Of a stretch of 64,000 nt of DNA, positions 35,052-44,784 are shown piece after piece. Origin of the DNA: an uncultured Eggerthellaceae bacterium (GTDB lineage Bacteria > Actinomycetota > Coriobacteriia > Coriobacteriales > Eggerthellaceae); contig CAKUOV010000003.1 in the NCBI GenBank assembly GCA_934670115.1, forward strand, positions 46,963 to 110,962, given 5' to 3'. The first letter of the stretch is position 1. Each line of letters begins with the position of its first letter. Under the pieces are notes generated by a model. The model saw only the letters and a program-made list of their open reading frames with translations, did no database searches and was not told the DNA's origin. The position numbers and the translations under genes were made by a program.

Positions 35052-36884
35052 TTAATGCGTGTTCACCGTATGGTGATACGTGGGAACAGCATCTTCCAGA
35101 ATGGAAATTGCCTGGTCATCGGTCATTTCAATGGAAGCATGCAATTCATCGAGCTTTGCCGCCACCACGTCGTAGCTGATTTCCTGACCCGTGGACACCA
35201 TGATGGATTTGTTGCTGGTAGGCAACGTGGACTCTTCATCCATCAGCAGCTCTTCATACATTTTCTCGCCGTCACGCAAACCCGTGAATTCGATTTCGAT
35301 ATCCTGCGCGCCCGAAAGACGAATGAGGTTCTTTGCCAGGTCAAGGATCTTCACCGGCTCGCCCATGTCAAGGATGAAGATCTCGCCGCCTTTCGCCATG
35401 CCGCCCGCCGTGATAACCAGACGCGACGCCTCGGGGATGGTCATAAAGAAGCGCTCGATGTCCGGATGCGTGACCGTTACCGGGCCACCGCTTGCAATTT
35501 GGCGCTTGAACAGGGGAATCACACTGCCGTTGCTACCCAAAACGTTACCGAAACGCACGGCTGCGAACGTTGTTTTCGACGTGCGCGCGTAATACTGCAT
35601 GACCATTTCGCCCATGCGCTTCGTGGCACCCATAACGCTTGTGGGGTTCACCGCTTTATCGGTGGAGATAAAGATGAAGCGGGAAACGTTGAATTCATCG
35701 GCGGCGCGCACCACGTTCAACGTGCCGAACACGTTGTTCTGCACGGCTTCGCGCGGACAGATTTCCATAAGCGGCACGTGCTTATGTGCGGCCGCATGGA
35801 ACACTACAGACGGATGATACTTCGTGAAAATCTCGTTTACGCGCGCAACATCGCACACATTGCCGATCTCCACAATGACGTCAATGTCGTTGTACTGGCG
35901 CAGCAGCTCCTGGCACAGCATGTACGCATCGTTTTCGTACATGTCAAACACCACAATACGGCGCGGCGCAACTTTGGCAATCTGGCGGCACAGTTCGCTG
36001 CCGATAGATCCGCCACCGCCGGTGACCAGCACCGTATTGCCAGAGATATAGCTCGAAGCAATACGCGTATCAAGCAGGATTTCGTCACGACCCAACAAAT
36101 CGGTCACGTCAACATCGCGCAGCGCAACGCCGTCAAGCTCGTCAATGCGCATATCGCGCACATTGGGCAGCGTCTTCAGAATGCAGCTGGTCTGCGTGCA
36201 AATGCTATAGATCTCGCGACGCTGATCAGCCGTTGCAGAAGGAATCGCGATAACAATCTGCTCAATGCCGTACTTCTCGCACAGCTCGGGAATGTCCTCG
36301 CTGCCACCTTCCACGCGTACGCCGTGAATGTGGTTACCGCGCTTTTCTTTGTCGTCATCGGTGGCAACAATGGGTAAACCCGGCATATTCGGGTCACGCG
36401 AAATCATGCGGTTGATGGCCAACGATCCCGTTTCACCTGCGCCAACAACCAACGTACGCGGACGATTCGTGCTGGTGCTGGTAATCTGACGGCCCTTGCT
36501 ACGGAAAATGCGATACCACAGGCGTATGCCGCCGCAAAACAGTACCAACAATATGAATGCCACAACGTAAACGCGAATAGGCAGACGCGTGTCAATCACC
36601 CACAAGAACACTGCGCCCACCAGGGTAGACAGAGCCAGCGAAACCAGAATGCGAATCAATTCGTCAATGCTGGCATATTCCCACAGATTGTTGTACGAGC
36701 GGAACATCGCCAAAAACGCAATGTTGAACACCGCCAAAATGCCCACAACGAAGAAGATTTCGTTATCAACGAACACTTCATCGTTCACGCGGGTCAAAAA
36801 TGAGCCCAGCCAATAAGCAGCGAGCGTTGCCACTACATCAAAAAACAGCAGCGTGGCCGTTCTTTTCGAAAATTTCAGGTCCAT
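35052..36884 (-). CDS. Membrane nucleotide-sugar 4,6-dehydratase (CapD/PglF/WbpM type)
   Basis: This 610-residue protein has four N-terminal membrane helices (about 10-115), a CoA-binding-like domain (VVGAGETGSLAINRM), and the SDR domain: VTGGGGSIGSELCRQI, HAAAHKHVPLME, and FISTDKAVNPTSVMGATKRMGE. Such enzymes convert UDP-GlcNAc to the 4-keto-6-deoxy sugar that starts bacillosamine or FucNAc/QuiNAc pathways. The usual catalytic Tyr of SDRs is replaced by Met in this subfamily (VMGATKR), as seen here. It is the first gene of the polysaccharide locus. Confidence 0.93.
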   Translation of the reverse strand: MDLKFSKRTATLLFFDVVATLAAYWLGSFLTRVNDEVFVDNEIFFVVGILAVFNIAFLAMFRSYNNLWEYASIDELIRILVSLALSTLVGAVFLWVIDTRLPIRVYVVAFILLVLFCGGIRLWYRIFRSKGRQITSTSTNRPRTLVVGAGETGSLAINRMISRDPNMPGLPIVATDDDKEKRGNHIHGVRVEGGSEDIPELCEKYGIEQIVIAIPSATADQRREIYSICTQTSCILKTLPNVRDMRIDELDGVALRDVDVTDLLGRDEILLDTRIASSYISGNTVLVTGGGGSIGSELCRQIAKVAPRRIVVFDMYENDAYMLCQELLRQYNDIDVIVEIGNVCDVARVNEIFTKYHPSVVFHAAAHKHVPLMEICPREAVQNNVFGTLNVVRAADEFNVSRFIFISTDKAVNPTSVMGATKRMGEMVMQYYARTSKTTFAAVRFGNVLGSNGSVIPLFKRQIASGGPVTVTHPDIERFFMTIPEASRLVITAGGMAKGGEIFILDMGEPVKILDLAKNLIRLSGAQDIEIEFTGLRDGEKMYEELLMDEESTLPTSNKSIMVSTGQEISYDVVAAKLDELHASIEMTDDQAISILEDAVPTYHHTVNTH

Positions 36885-36930
36885 GGATCCTCGATTATGA
36901 ACTCGTGGTCTATCTTACACATGACCGTCT

Positions 36931-36936
36931 ATTGTA
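36931..36936 (-). promoter_or_regulatory. Candidate -10 box for the polysaccharide locus
   Basis: TACAAT on the minus strand, about 47 bp before the dehydratase ATG. No good -35 is seen, so an activator may be needed. Confidence 0.35.
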
Positions 36937-37079
36937 CCCCTAACCGCAAAAAGTAGATAGCTTTCTGCGCGTTGAAGGGACAAGACAACGAAAAAAGCAG
37001 ATAGACCGTAGAAAAACGCGAGAGACGCAGCCAAGAAGAAGCGCAGCCCGCAACGGCTAGCGCACAAACAACAAGGTTG

Positions 37080-37109
37080 GCACGGCGCAACCGGACCAAC
37101 ACGCCGTGC
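37080..37109 (-). terminator. Hairpin after the HAD gene
   Basis: GCACGGCG and CGCCGTGC form an 8-bp stem with a 14-nt loop, 24 bp after the stop at 37133. The downstream sequence on the minus strand is only partly T-rich. Confidence 0.5.
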
Positions 37110-37132
37110 GCTAGTCGGCGCGACAAAGCGAG

Positions 37133-37828
37133 CTACCGTGTGGCAGTTTCCAGGAACTCCTGTGCGGTGTAGCCGGCAAACGTGGGAATAACGAGCGTGG
37201 CTTCAGAAGAAAGCTGCTCCATGGTGCCGGAATCATCGCGGTCATAGCAGCCGGCGCATTTGAAACCAGCGTTCACCAGCGTGCGCACGGCATAAATGGA
37301 GTCCTCAAAACCCCAGGTAGAAGCAATATCTGTTCCCATATGGCGCGCTGCATGCTGATAGATAGCCGGTTCGCGCTTCGGGGCACCCACGTCATCGGTG
37401 GAAAAAACACCCTTGAAGTAATCGATGATTCCCGCATGACGCAAACCGCCCTGTAAATAGCGCTGGGGGCTAGACGATGCAACCGTCATAGGGACGTCCG
37501 CACGCGCCATGCCTTCCAGAAAATCCCCCACGCCGGGGCGCAGCTCAGCTTGCGTTCGATAGAAGTCAACAAGGATCTCGTCTGCCATTTCAACTACATG
37601 ATCAGGGCTTTTACCCAACCCGTAATTCTCGTGGTAGAAAACGCCCGTCTCATGCAGCGTGAACGTGCCCAAAAGCTTCAGCTCATCAAGCGTAAGTTCG
37701 TGACCGCACATGCGCGCGAACTCACGTTCAACGGCGCGCCAGCCGCCCACGGTATCCATGAGCGTACCATCGCAATCGAAAATAACGCCCAAGCTCTTGG
37801 GCGCAATAACAGACGTGCTATCAGGCAT
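37133..37828 (-). CDS. HAD-superfamily phosphatase (beta-phosphoglucomutase-like)
   Basis: This 231-residue cytoplasmic hydrolase has the nucleophile motif FDCDGTLMDT (Asp18, Asp20), motif II VASSSPQRY, a lysine in GAPKREPAIY (motif III) and WGFEDS (motif IV). The cap domain places it in the phosphoglycolate/beta-phosphoglucomutase subgroup. It starts 17 bp after hom, probably in one operon. The substrate is unknown. A phosphohomoserine or sugar-phosphate phosphatase role is possible from position only. Confidence 0.85.
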   Translation of the reverse strand: MPDSTSVIAPKSLGVIFDCDGTLMDTVGGWRAVEREFARMCGHELTLDELKLLGTFTLHETGVFYHENYGLGKSPDHVVEMADEILVDFYRTQAELRPGVGDFLEGMARADVPMTVASSSPQRYLQGGLRHAGIIDYFKGVFSTDDVGAPKREPAIYQHAARHMGTDIASTWGFEDSIYAVRTLVNAGFKCAGCYDRDDSGTMEQLSSEATLVIPTFAGYTAQEFLETATR

Positions 37829-37845
37829 AATGATGCAGGCCTTCC

Positions 37846-39138
37846 CTATTTGACAACTCTGATGACCGAAGGCTCGTCCAACTGAACGTCGTCCAGCTTG
37901 GCAATTTCAGCCAAAGCGGCACGCAGGGACTTCTCGGCGGCAGTGTGCGTCACAAACGAAAGCGACACTTTGCCCAGCTCGGCAGAAGCATCGGAACCGC
38001 GCTGGGAAACGCTGTACAGGCTTACGCCGTGCTTCGCGAAAACGCCCGCCATAGCAGCCATAACACCCGGTCGATCCACAACCGTGAAGCGAATGTAGTA
38101 GCGGCAGCACAAATCTTCAATGGGAACAATGGGCAGCTTGTCAACGCACGTGCAGCCAACAAGAGGGCCGCAACCCAGCTGAATGTGGCGCGCGACTTCA
38201 ATGACGTCGCCCATCACCGCGCTTGCCGCAGCGCCCGCGCCTGCGCCTTCGCCAAAGAACATGGCTTCGCCCACGGCATCGCCTGTAATATAAATCGCGT
38301 TGAACACGCCGTTCACGCTGGAAAGCTGGTGGCCGGTGGGCAGCATGGTGGGATGCACGCGTACGCTAATGCCTTCGTCCGTACGGTTCGCAATTGCCAA
38401 AAGCTTGACCACATACCCCATTTCGGATGCAGCTTCCAAGTCCATGGGCTTGATGTTGCGAATGCCTTCGGCATGCACGTCGTTGATGGTCACGCGCGAA
38501 TGGAAAGCGATGGACGCCAGAATGGCGATTTTCGCAGCCGCGTCCAAGCCGTCAACGTCGGCCGTGGGGTCGGCTTCGGCATAACCCAACGCCTGGGCCT
38601 GGGCCAATACGTCATCGTAAGCCAGTCCCTCTTGCGACATGCGCGTGAGCATGTAATTCGTGGTGCCGTTCACAATGCCCATAACGGAGCTAATACCGTT
38701 CGCCGTGAGCGAATGCTTCAGCGGATCGATGATAGGAATGCCACCGCCCACGCTGGCCTCGAACGCAATTTCCACGTTATTTTGCTCTGCCAGCGACATG
38801 ACTTCTTCGCCATACGTAGCCATGAGCGCCTTGTTCGCCGTAACAACGTGCTTCTTATTGCGCAGCGCCGTGGTGACCAGCTCGCGCGCCGCAGTGGTAC
38901 CGCCAATAAGCTCGATGACCACATCAACTTCGGGATCGTTTACCACATCGTGGAAATCGGTGGTGAACAAATGTCCCAGCCCGTGGGCTTCCGCAACTTC
39001 TGCCTCACGCGAGCATACACGCACAATTTGCAGGTCAAGGCCATAAAGGCGCTTGAAATCATCGTGGTGGTTCGCCAGGATGTCCAAGCAGCCGCCGCCA
39101 ACTGTGCCCGTGCCCACCAAACCGATTTTAATTGCCAT
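37846..39138 (-). CDS. hom: Homoserine dehydrogenase
   Basis: This 430-residue enzyme reduces aspartate semialdehyde to homoserine on the way to threonine and methionine. It has the NAD(P) loop GLVGTGTVGGG, KHVVTANKALMA, the catalytic-domain GIVNGTTNYMLTRM, and EADPTADVDGLDAA. A C-terminal ACT domain (TVVDRPGVMAAMAGVFAKHGVS) predicts threonine feedback inhibition. The ATG at 39138 has AAAGG ten bases upstream; an in-frame upstream extension is not homologous. It lies downstream of lysA, which shares the aspartate pathway. Confidence 0.96.
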   Translation of the reverse strand: MAIKIGLVGTGTVGGGCLDILANHHDDFKRLYGLDLQIVRVCSREAEVAEAHGLGHLFTTDFHDVVNDPEVDVVIELIGGTTAARELVTTALRNKKHVVTANKALMATYGEEVMSLAEQNNVEIAFEASVGGGIPIIDPLKHSLTANGISSVMGIVNGTTNYMLTRMSQEGLAYDDVLAQAQALGYAEADPTADVDGLDAAAKIAILASIAFHSRVTINDVHAEGIRNIKPMDLEAASEMGYVVKLLAIANRTDEGISVRVHPTMLPTGHQLSSVNGVFNAIYITGDAVGEAMFFGEGAGAGAAASAVMGDVIEVARHIQLGCGPLVGCTCVDKLPIVPIEDLCCRYYIRFTVVDRPGVMAAMAGVFAKHGVSLYSVSQRGSDASAELGKVSLSFVTHTAAEKSLRAALAEIAKLDDVQLDEPSVIRVVK

Positions 39139-39234
39139 GGGAAGAGTACCTTTCTGGTAAACACGAAGGGGCTTGCTCTTGGCGCAGTGCCTCTGCGAAG
39201 GCAAAGCCCGCCTCGTTGAAATCATTGGGAGCTC

Positions 39235-39240
39235 ATTATA
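39235..39240 (-). promoter_or_regulatory. Candidate -10 box of hom
   Basis: A perfect TATAAT on the minus strand, about 97 bp upstream of hom. The -35 region is weak. Confidence 0.35.
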
Positions 39241-39472
39241 AAGCTAACGGCGCACGCAACGCGGCTCGACACAAAAGTTACGACTGTTTTGAGCGGAATT
39301 ACAAGGCGAAACGCCATTTGCGGGGCGCATTGCACGAGCAGCGAAGCGCACCGCCCGTCTGTCGCCACCCGCGGGGGGGCGCAACGCACAAGCAGCCGCC
39401 GCTCACCCGCGGACGCGAGCTTGCCGCCCGTGGCACCGTCCGTCGCGGTGGCGCCTGCCGGCCCCTACGCCC
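39241..39472. other. GC-rich intergenic stretch between lysA and hom
   Basis: With the hom leader this makes a 334-bp gap. It is very GC-rich, including a run of seven G near 39375. Open frames here look like compositional artefacts. No clear terminator for lysA is seen. Confidence 0.4.
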
Positions 39473-40828
39473 CTACAGGTCGCGCGCCAACAAGTCGGCG
39501 TACGTCTCGCGGCGCGTAACCGTGCGGGCAACGCCGTCCTTCACGAAAACGATGGCCGGTCGGGGCTGTCCGTTATACGTGCTGGCCATAGTGTAGCAAT
39601 ACGCACCTGTGGCGAAAACGCACACGATATCGCCCAGCTCCGCCTTCTGCAACGGCATGTCAACGACTACAGCATCACCACTTTCGCAATGCTTGCCGCA
39701 CAGCGTGACAATCTCAGTACGCATCTGACCAGCCTTGTTGGCAATGGTCGGCTCGTATTGCGCATGATAGAGCGCCGTGCGAATGTTGTCGGACATACCG
39801 CCGTCCACCGCAATGTACTTGCGAATGCCCGGCAGCGTTTTCAAAATGCCCACGGTATACAGCGTCACGCCGGCGTTTGCCACCAGGCTACGACCCGGCT
39901 CCACCATAATGCGCGGCTCTTTCAGCTGGTAATGCGCACAGAAGTCGCGCACAGCACTCACGGTGCACTCGGCAAATTCATCGATGCTCGACGGGCGATC
40001 ATCGGCCGTGTAGGCAATGCCCAAGCCGCCGCCCATGTCCAGCTCCTTCGTCACAAAGCCGTATTTTTCCTTCACGCGCAGCACGAACTCCGTCATGACC
40101 TGCACCGCTTCGCGAAACGACGTAAGCGCGAATATCTGAGAGCCAATGTGACAGTGGAAGCCCAACAGGCGCACGTTTTCCGCGGCCAGAACATCGCCTA
40201 CGCAATTGAACGCGAAGTCGTTTTTCATGGTGAAGCCGAACTTGGAGTCCTCACAGCCCGTACGGATGTATTCGTGCGTATCGGCTTCTACACCAGGCGT
40301 AATGCGCATGAGCACGTCCTGCACCTTGCCCAGGCGCGCTGCAATCTCGTTCACGCGCGAAAGCTCAATGCGGCTGTCCAGAACAATGCGCCCAACTCCT
40401 GCGGAAATGGCTTCTTCCAGCTCGCGCGGCGTTTTATTGTTGCCGTGCATGACCACGTTTTCCATGGGGAAGCCCACCGCCTGGGCGCACGCCAGCTCGC
40501 CGCCACCGGAAACATCCAGGCACAGACCCTCCTGGTTCACAATGCGCAGCACTTCCTTGTTGCAAAAAGCCTTCGAAGCGAACACGATATCGGAGTTCTC
40601 ATAGCGCGAACGGAAGGCGTGCACGTATTGCTGCATGCGATCGCGCAGGTCAGCCTCGTCGAACACGTAGAGCGCCGTACCTTCTTGCTTCGCCAGCTCC
40701 ACCATGTCCACGCCACCGATAAACAGGTGGTCATCTTTCACTTCGGCGGTCTTGGGCAACACCGCACCAAGCTCCATAGTGGTACGATAATCAGGCTTTT
40801 TATTCAAATCAGATGCAGGCAGCGACAT
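39473..40828 (-). CDS. lysA: Diaminopimelate decarboxylase
   Basis: This 451-residue PLP enzyme makes lysine from meso-diaminopimelate. The alanine-racemase-like barrel shows FASKAFCNKEVLR (PLP lysine), GGGELACA, HGNNKT, GFHCHIGSQI, MGGGLGIAY and EPGRSLV. The C-terminal domain has LCGKHCESGD, the active-site cysteine region from the second subunit. The ATG at 40828 has AGAGGAGG; an upstream in-frame extension of about 100 codons is not homologous. It precedes hom on the same strand. Confidence 0.96.
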   Translation of the reverse strand: MSLPASDLNKKPDYRTTMELGAVLPKTAEVKDDHLFIGGVDMVELAKQEGTALYVFDEADLRDRMQQYVHAFRSRYENSDIVFASKAFCNKEVLRIVNQEGLCLDVSGGGELACAQAVGFPMENVVMHGNNKTPRELEEAISAGVGRIVLDSRIELSRVNEIAARLGKVQDVLMRITPGVEADTHEYIRTGCEDSKFGFTMKNDFAFNCVGDVLAAENVRLLGFHCHIGSQIFALTSFREAVQVMTEFVLRVKEKYGFVTKELDMGGGLGIAYTADDRPSSIDEFAECTVSAVRDFCAHYQLKEPRIMVEPGRSLVANAGVTLYTVGILKTLPGIRKYIAVDGGMSDNIRTALYHAQYEPTIANKAGQMRTEIVTLCGKHCESGDAVVVDMPLQKAELGDIVCVFATGAYCYTMASTYNGQPRPAIVFVKDGVARTVTRRETYADLLARDL

Positions 40829-41134
40829 TTTCGTTCCTCCTCTACCGTATCTTTTTGCGTTTCGCCGCGATTGCAGAAGTAATTGCGGAAGCGATTGCAG
40901 GGACAATTGAGACTTCCCTTGCACGTTTTTCGGAGTGCCTTGCGAAGTCAATCGCCAAGCCCCACCGAACCAGCAATCGCGCAGCGTAAACGCAGGTATG
41001 CAGTATGTTTCTGCGCAGTTTATCATCTCTGGTGGCGCGGCTGTTTTCAAAGCCGTTAAATCATGCGAAACAAAAGGAGACTTGCCAATTTTTATGGAGA
41101 AGGCCCGGGGAAGGCGCTGCCAACAGCCAGCCAT
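40829..41134. other. Intergenic stretch upstream of lysA
   Basis: It contains the lysA leader. The direct repeat GCAATTGCAG/GCGATTGCAG near 40870-40900 is minor. No riboswitch-like pattern, terminator or clear promoter could be assigned. Confidence 0.35.
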
Positions 41135-43216
41135 CTAGCGATTATCCAGCGAATTTGGACGCTCAGGCAACGGAAGCGCTGCCGTTGCGAAAATCATCAA
41201 CGCACCGGAAATGACCGCACTTGCGAGAAGCGACGTGGGTGGAATCATAGAAGCCGCACCCGGGTCAAACGCATAGGCAAGCCAAATACCTATCATAATC
41301 AGGGAAAATCCGGCGAAAGAGCCAATCACCGCCATGAAACGCTTGTATGGACGCGCGAACAGACTCATGACGAGCGCCGCCAAAATCCAGCTTGCCAGCA
41401 AAACCCATGTTCCCGCGTTTGTCACAAGCGCCACCATGTTTGCGTTGATATCGGGGGCATCGGCAGAAGCACCCGCACGAGCGCCCGCATCTGCCGACGA
41501 CGCACCACCTGGCACAGCCGCTTCGCCTGCCACCACGCTTGCATCTAACGCTTCTTCCGCCGAAACGCTTGCTGCCAGGGCAGCATCGCCCGCGAAATTC
41601 CAATTATGCGCAATATCCCAGTTCGTCAGGTCCATTGATCCGAACCCCGCACAGGTCAAACACAAAAGCCCGCCGAGCGCTGCCGTGGCAACCGCTTGAG
41701 GAATCCTGGTTACATAGCCAGTGAACAGGGCGGATGCTGGGGCCAAGCCAACCGCAGAAAACAGCGAGAAGCTTAAAAGCCCATTGGCAGCCGCGCGGCC
41801 CTGCCGTCCCACGAACCACCACGCGCCCGTTGCAGCAAGCAACAAAATGCCCGGCACATATGCGCCGCACGCCAACAGCGCGCCCGACAAAACAATAAAG
41901 CTCGCCAATGCGCCCGCATGTGGAATGACCGCGCCCAGCGCCGCACACCCCAGCACAAAAGCCCAGAACAGCGGATTATTAAGCCCCGAAATCTGCGAAA
42001 TATTCCAAGCACCTAAAGCGGCTATGAACCCCGAACCAACCGCTGCGAAAACGCGCGCAGCAAGCGACTTTTGGAAATCGGAGAAGCCTTCACGCAAGCG
42101 AGCAAGGAATGCTCCCGCCGCGTTCGACGCCGCGGCAAAGCCTTCGCTGGCACCTGCACGATCGCCACCCGTGGCGTCGCCTTCCGCGTACTCATCGGCT
42201 GCTTCATCGGGGTCTTTGCCTTGCACAAGCGCCGCAAGCTCGCATCGACCCAGGTCGGCATCGCCCAAAAGCGGCATAAGCTCATCGGCGAATTCTGCCA
42301 CCGACTCGTAGCGGTCCTCTTTTTGCGGATCGAGAGCCTTGAACAAAACGTCATCAACTTCATCGGGTAAATCGCCCCAACAGCGCGACGGCAACGTGAG
42401 CTCCGCGCCATCAATGCTGTTCAGCGCCTGATCAAGCGTAGGCGCCAAAAACGGATTCTCGCCCACCAGCATCTCGTAAACAATGCTCGCCAACGCCCAT
42501 TCATCGGTACGCGCATCAAGCGGCTCCTGCCGCATTTGCTCAAGCGGCATGTAGCCAATAGTGCCCGCCGCTGCGGTCCCTTCGCCTTGCGCATCGCTCA
42601 ACGTCGCCAGGCCAAAATCGGTCACTTTCACGTTTCCCTGCGCATCGATAAGCACGTTATCAGGCTTTATGTCGAAATGCAGCACGCCGTTTTCATGTGC
42701 TACCTCCAGCGCGCGCGACACGCTTTCGAACACGGCCGACACCACATCCAACGTGATTTCATCGTTGTGATCAGCCAAAACTTGCGTGAGCGTGGCGCCC
42801 TCCACGTATTCCATGACCAGATACACCACGTTTCCGGCAATCTGGCAATCGTAGATGGCCACAATGGAGGGGTCGGAAAGCGCCGCCGCCATGCGTGCTT
42901 CGTCCAGGCCGGGCACGTTCGCCAAATAGCGGCGTTCCAGCGAATCGGCCAGCGAATCTTCTTCGCCCGGCGTAAGCAAATTAATGGTAGTGTGACCTGT
43001 TTCGAACGCATTCAGCGCATCTACCTGGGCATCGCGATTCATGTCGTCGCGCACCCAGCGCGCCCGCTGCGCGTCAAGCTCGGTGAGTTCGATTTTCTTG
43101 ATGGCCACCAGGCGCTGCATCAGCATGTCTTTGCAGACAAAGACCGTGCCGAAACCGCCTGAGCCGATTTCTTTGAGGGGCAGGTATTTATTCAGGATGA
43201 GTCGCGAATTGTTCAT
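41135..43216 (-). CDS. Membrane-anchored serine/threonine protein kinase
   Basis: This 693-residue protein has an N-terminal Hanks-type kinase domain: glycine loop GSGGFG (18-23), VAIKK (Lys40), catalytic loop HFDIKPDNVLID and DFGLA. The catalytic loop has F in place of the usual Arg before Asp, so it is a non-RD kinase. An acidic linker follows at about residue 315-360. The C-terminal half has about eight hydrophobic segments with an Ala/Ser/Gly-rich loop. No PASTA repeats or extracellular sensor domain is seen, unlike PknB-type kinases. The ATG follows AAAGGGG. The substrate and signal are unknown. Confidence 0.9.
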   Translation of the reverse strand: MNNSRLILNKYLPLKEIGSGGFGTVFVCKDMLMQRLVAIKKIELTELDAQRARWVRDDMNRDAQVDALNAFETGHTTINLLTPGEEDSLADSLERRYLANVPGLDEARMAAALSDPSIVAIYDCQIAGNVVYLVMEYVEGATLTQVLADHNDEITLDVVSAVFESVSRALEVAHENGVLHFDIKPDNVLIDAQGNVKVTDFGLATLSDAQGEGTAAAGTIGYMPLEQMRQEPLDARTDEWALASIVYEMLVGENPFLAPTLDQALNSIDGAELTLPSRCWGDLPDEVDDVLFKALDPQKEDRYESVAEFADELMPLLGDADLGRCELAALVQGKDPDEAADEYAEGDATGGDRAGASEGFAAASNAAGAFLARLREGFSDFQKSLAARVFAAVGSGFIAALGAWNISQISGLNNPLFWAFVLGCAALGAVIPHAGALASFIVLSGALLACGAYVPGILLLAATGAWWFVGRQGRAAANGLLSFSLFSAVGLAPASALFTGYVTRIPQAVATAALGGLLCLTCAGFGSMDLTNWDIAHNWNFAGDAALAASVSAEEALDASVVAGEAAVPGGASSADAGARAGASADAPDINANMVALVTNAGTWVLLASWILAALVMSLFARPYKRFMAVIGSFAGFSLIMIGIWLAYAFDPGAASMIPPTSLLASAVISGALMIFATAALPLPERPNSLDNR

Positions 43217-43361
43217 GCGTGCCCCTTTCGGCTCCTTTCAGCCCCGTGCGTTTTCGGTTTCCTGCGATTTTTCGCGTTTCGGGTCAGCGCGCGTCAGGAA
43301 GGCGCGCCGGAAACATTTTTTCGACCCTCCATGATACCAGCTCGCACGCGCAGCAGCGGCA

Positions 43362-44069
43362 TTACGGAGCAGTTGGAAGCAGAATGTCACCGTATTCGCG
43401 TATCAGCCGCTCCACCGGCAGGCCAATCACCGTGTCCATGCTGCCGTGAACGCGTTCGACCAAGCGAGCGCCGGCGCCTTGGATAGCGTAAGCACCCGCC
43501 TTATCGAACGATTCGCCTTCCGCCAGGTATTCAGCAATGTCTTTGCTGGTCAGGTCTTTAAACGTAACAATGCTCGTGTCCACGAACGACCGGAACCCCA
43601 GCGACAGATCTTGATCGGCGGGCGCCATGACCATCCACAAGGAAACCGACGTCATGACCTCGTGCGAGCGCCCCGCCAAACGGGATAGCATGCGCGTTGC
43701 ATCGGCTTCATCTGCGGGTTTGCCGAAGATTTCGCCATCACACACCACCATAGTGTCAGAACCCAGCACCACAAACGAGCCCGTATAATCGGGGTCGGAA
43801 AGAACTTGCTGCACTACCGCCTGCGCTTTACGTTCAGCCAGCTTGCGGCACGCTTGGTCGGGCTGGGCCAGGTCATCGGGCTCAAGCGACTCGTCAACGT
43901 CGGCGCTCAAGACCGTGAAAGCCACGCCCGCCTGCTCAAGCAGCTGTTTGCGACGCGGGCTGGAGCTGGCAAGAATCACGTCGAAAACAGGTAACGCGGA
44001 TTCACACGTGCCCCCGCTCACGCAATCCTTCGAACGAGTCCCTTCGTCATGCAAATTACGCTCTTCCAC
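43362..44069 (-). CDS. maf: Maf-family nucleotide pyrophosphatase
   Basis: This 235-residue protein has the Maf signature ILASSSPRRKQLLEQAG, GSDTMVVCDG and the C-terminal AYAIQGAGARLVERVHGSMDTVIGLP. Maf proteins hydrolyse dTTP/UTP or modified nucleotides and have been linked to septum control. A non-homologous tail of about 28 residues precedes the domain. The start is a GTG; the ribosome site is close, so a later start within the tail is possible. Confidence 0.92.
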   Translation of the reverse strand: MEERNLHDEGTRSKDCVSGGTCESALPVFDVILASSSPRRKQLLEQAGVAFTVLSADVDESLEPDDLAQPDQACRKLAERKAQAVVQQVLSDPDYTGSFVVLGSDTMVVCDGEIFGKPADEADATRMLSRLAGRSHEVMTSVSLWMVMAPADQDLSLGFRSFVDTSIVTFKDLTSKDIAEYLAEGESFDKAGAYAIQGAGARLVERVHGSMDTVIGLPVERLIREYGDILLPTAP

Positions 44070-44113
44070 TGCCTTGTACCTTGTTCTTTCCTACGTTTTA
44101 CCTGATAGATCCG

Positions 44114-44638
44114 CTAAATCAAAACGCAGCTCGAATATGCGATGGTCTGCTTGCCGTGGTTGTACGGAATGCCCGCCTGCGTGCACACGTCGCTTACCAC
44201 CAGACCGGCTGCCTCCATGGACACCATAGCGCGATCGGGGAAGCGGCACGGCTCATCGGGATATGCGCACGGCTTGCACAGCGTACAGGTGCCCGATGAC
44301 AAAACGCGCGCCGCGGGGAAGCTCTCGCTGAGCAGTTTATGCAGCTCAAGCACACGTTCCTTTTGCTGCTGCTCGGCTTCCATCATGGTTTCAATATCGA
44401 AGTCGTCTTCCAGCTCGCCCACCGTTTGCACCACGTAGCACGTCTTCTTTTCATGGATGAACTTGTCGAAATAATCCAGGTCGCCGCAGTTCGGGGGGCA
44501 TGCCCACGAATGGCCGTAAATCTGGCAGCGGCCAGCGGCGCACATGTCGCGCACTTCTTCGCGCACTTGCAGGCCGTCGGTCGGGCACGAACCAACGCAG
44601 TCAAACCCAACGCTTTCGATAACCTCTTCGATTTCCAT
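44114..44638 (-). CDS. DUF2284 metal-binding protein
   Basis: This 174-residue Cys-rich protein matches the DUF2284 pattern: CQIYGHSWACPPNCG near residue 38-52 and CTLCKPCAYPDEPCRFPD near 117-134. The latter suggests an iron-sulfur or zinc site. Function is unknown; such proteins are common in anaerobes. The ATG has GAAAGGG upstream. It lies between tilS and maf. Confidence 0.82.
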   Translation of the reverse strand: MEIEEVIESVGFDCVGSCPTDGLQVREEVRDMCAAGRCQIYGHSWACPPNCGDLDYFDKFIHEKKTCYVVQTVGELEDDFDIETMMEAEQQQKERVLELHKLLSESFPAARVLSSGTCTLCKPCAYPDEPCRFPDRAMVSMEAAGLVVSDVCTQAGIPYNHGKQTIAYSSCVLI

Positions 44639-44784
44639 GCTAAGCCCTTTCTCTTTGCTTTACGCTTTTCGCTCTTGCGGGCGCATTGCATTTTGCTTCG
44701 TGCTTCGTGTTTCCGAGCGCTCCCTCTTGCGCTTCGCACGTATCATTTCGCTTGCGCCGTGCACTTGCTTCTTGTGCTTTTCGC

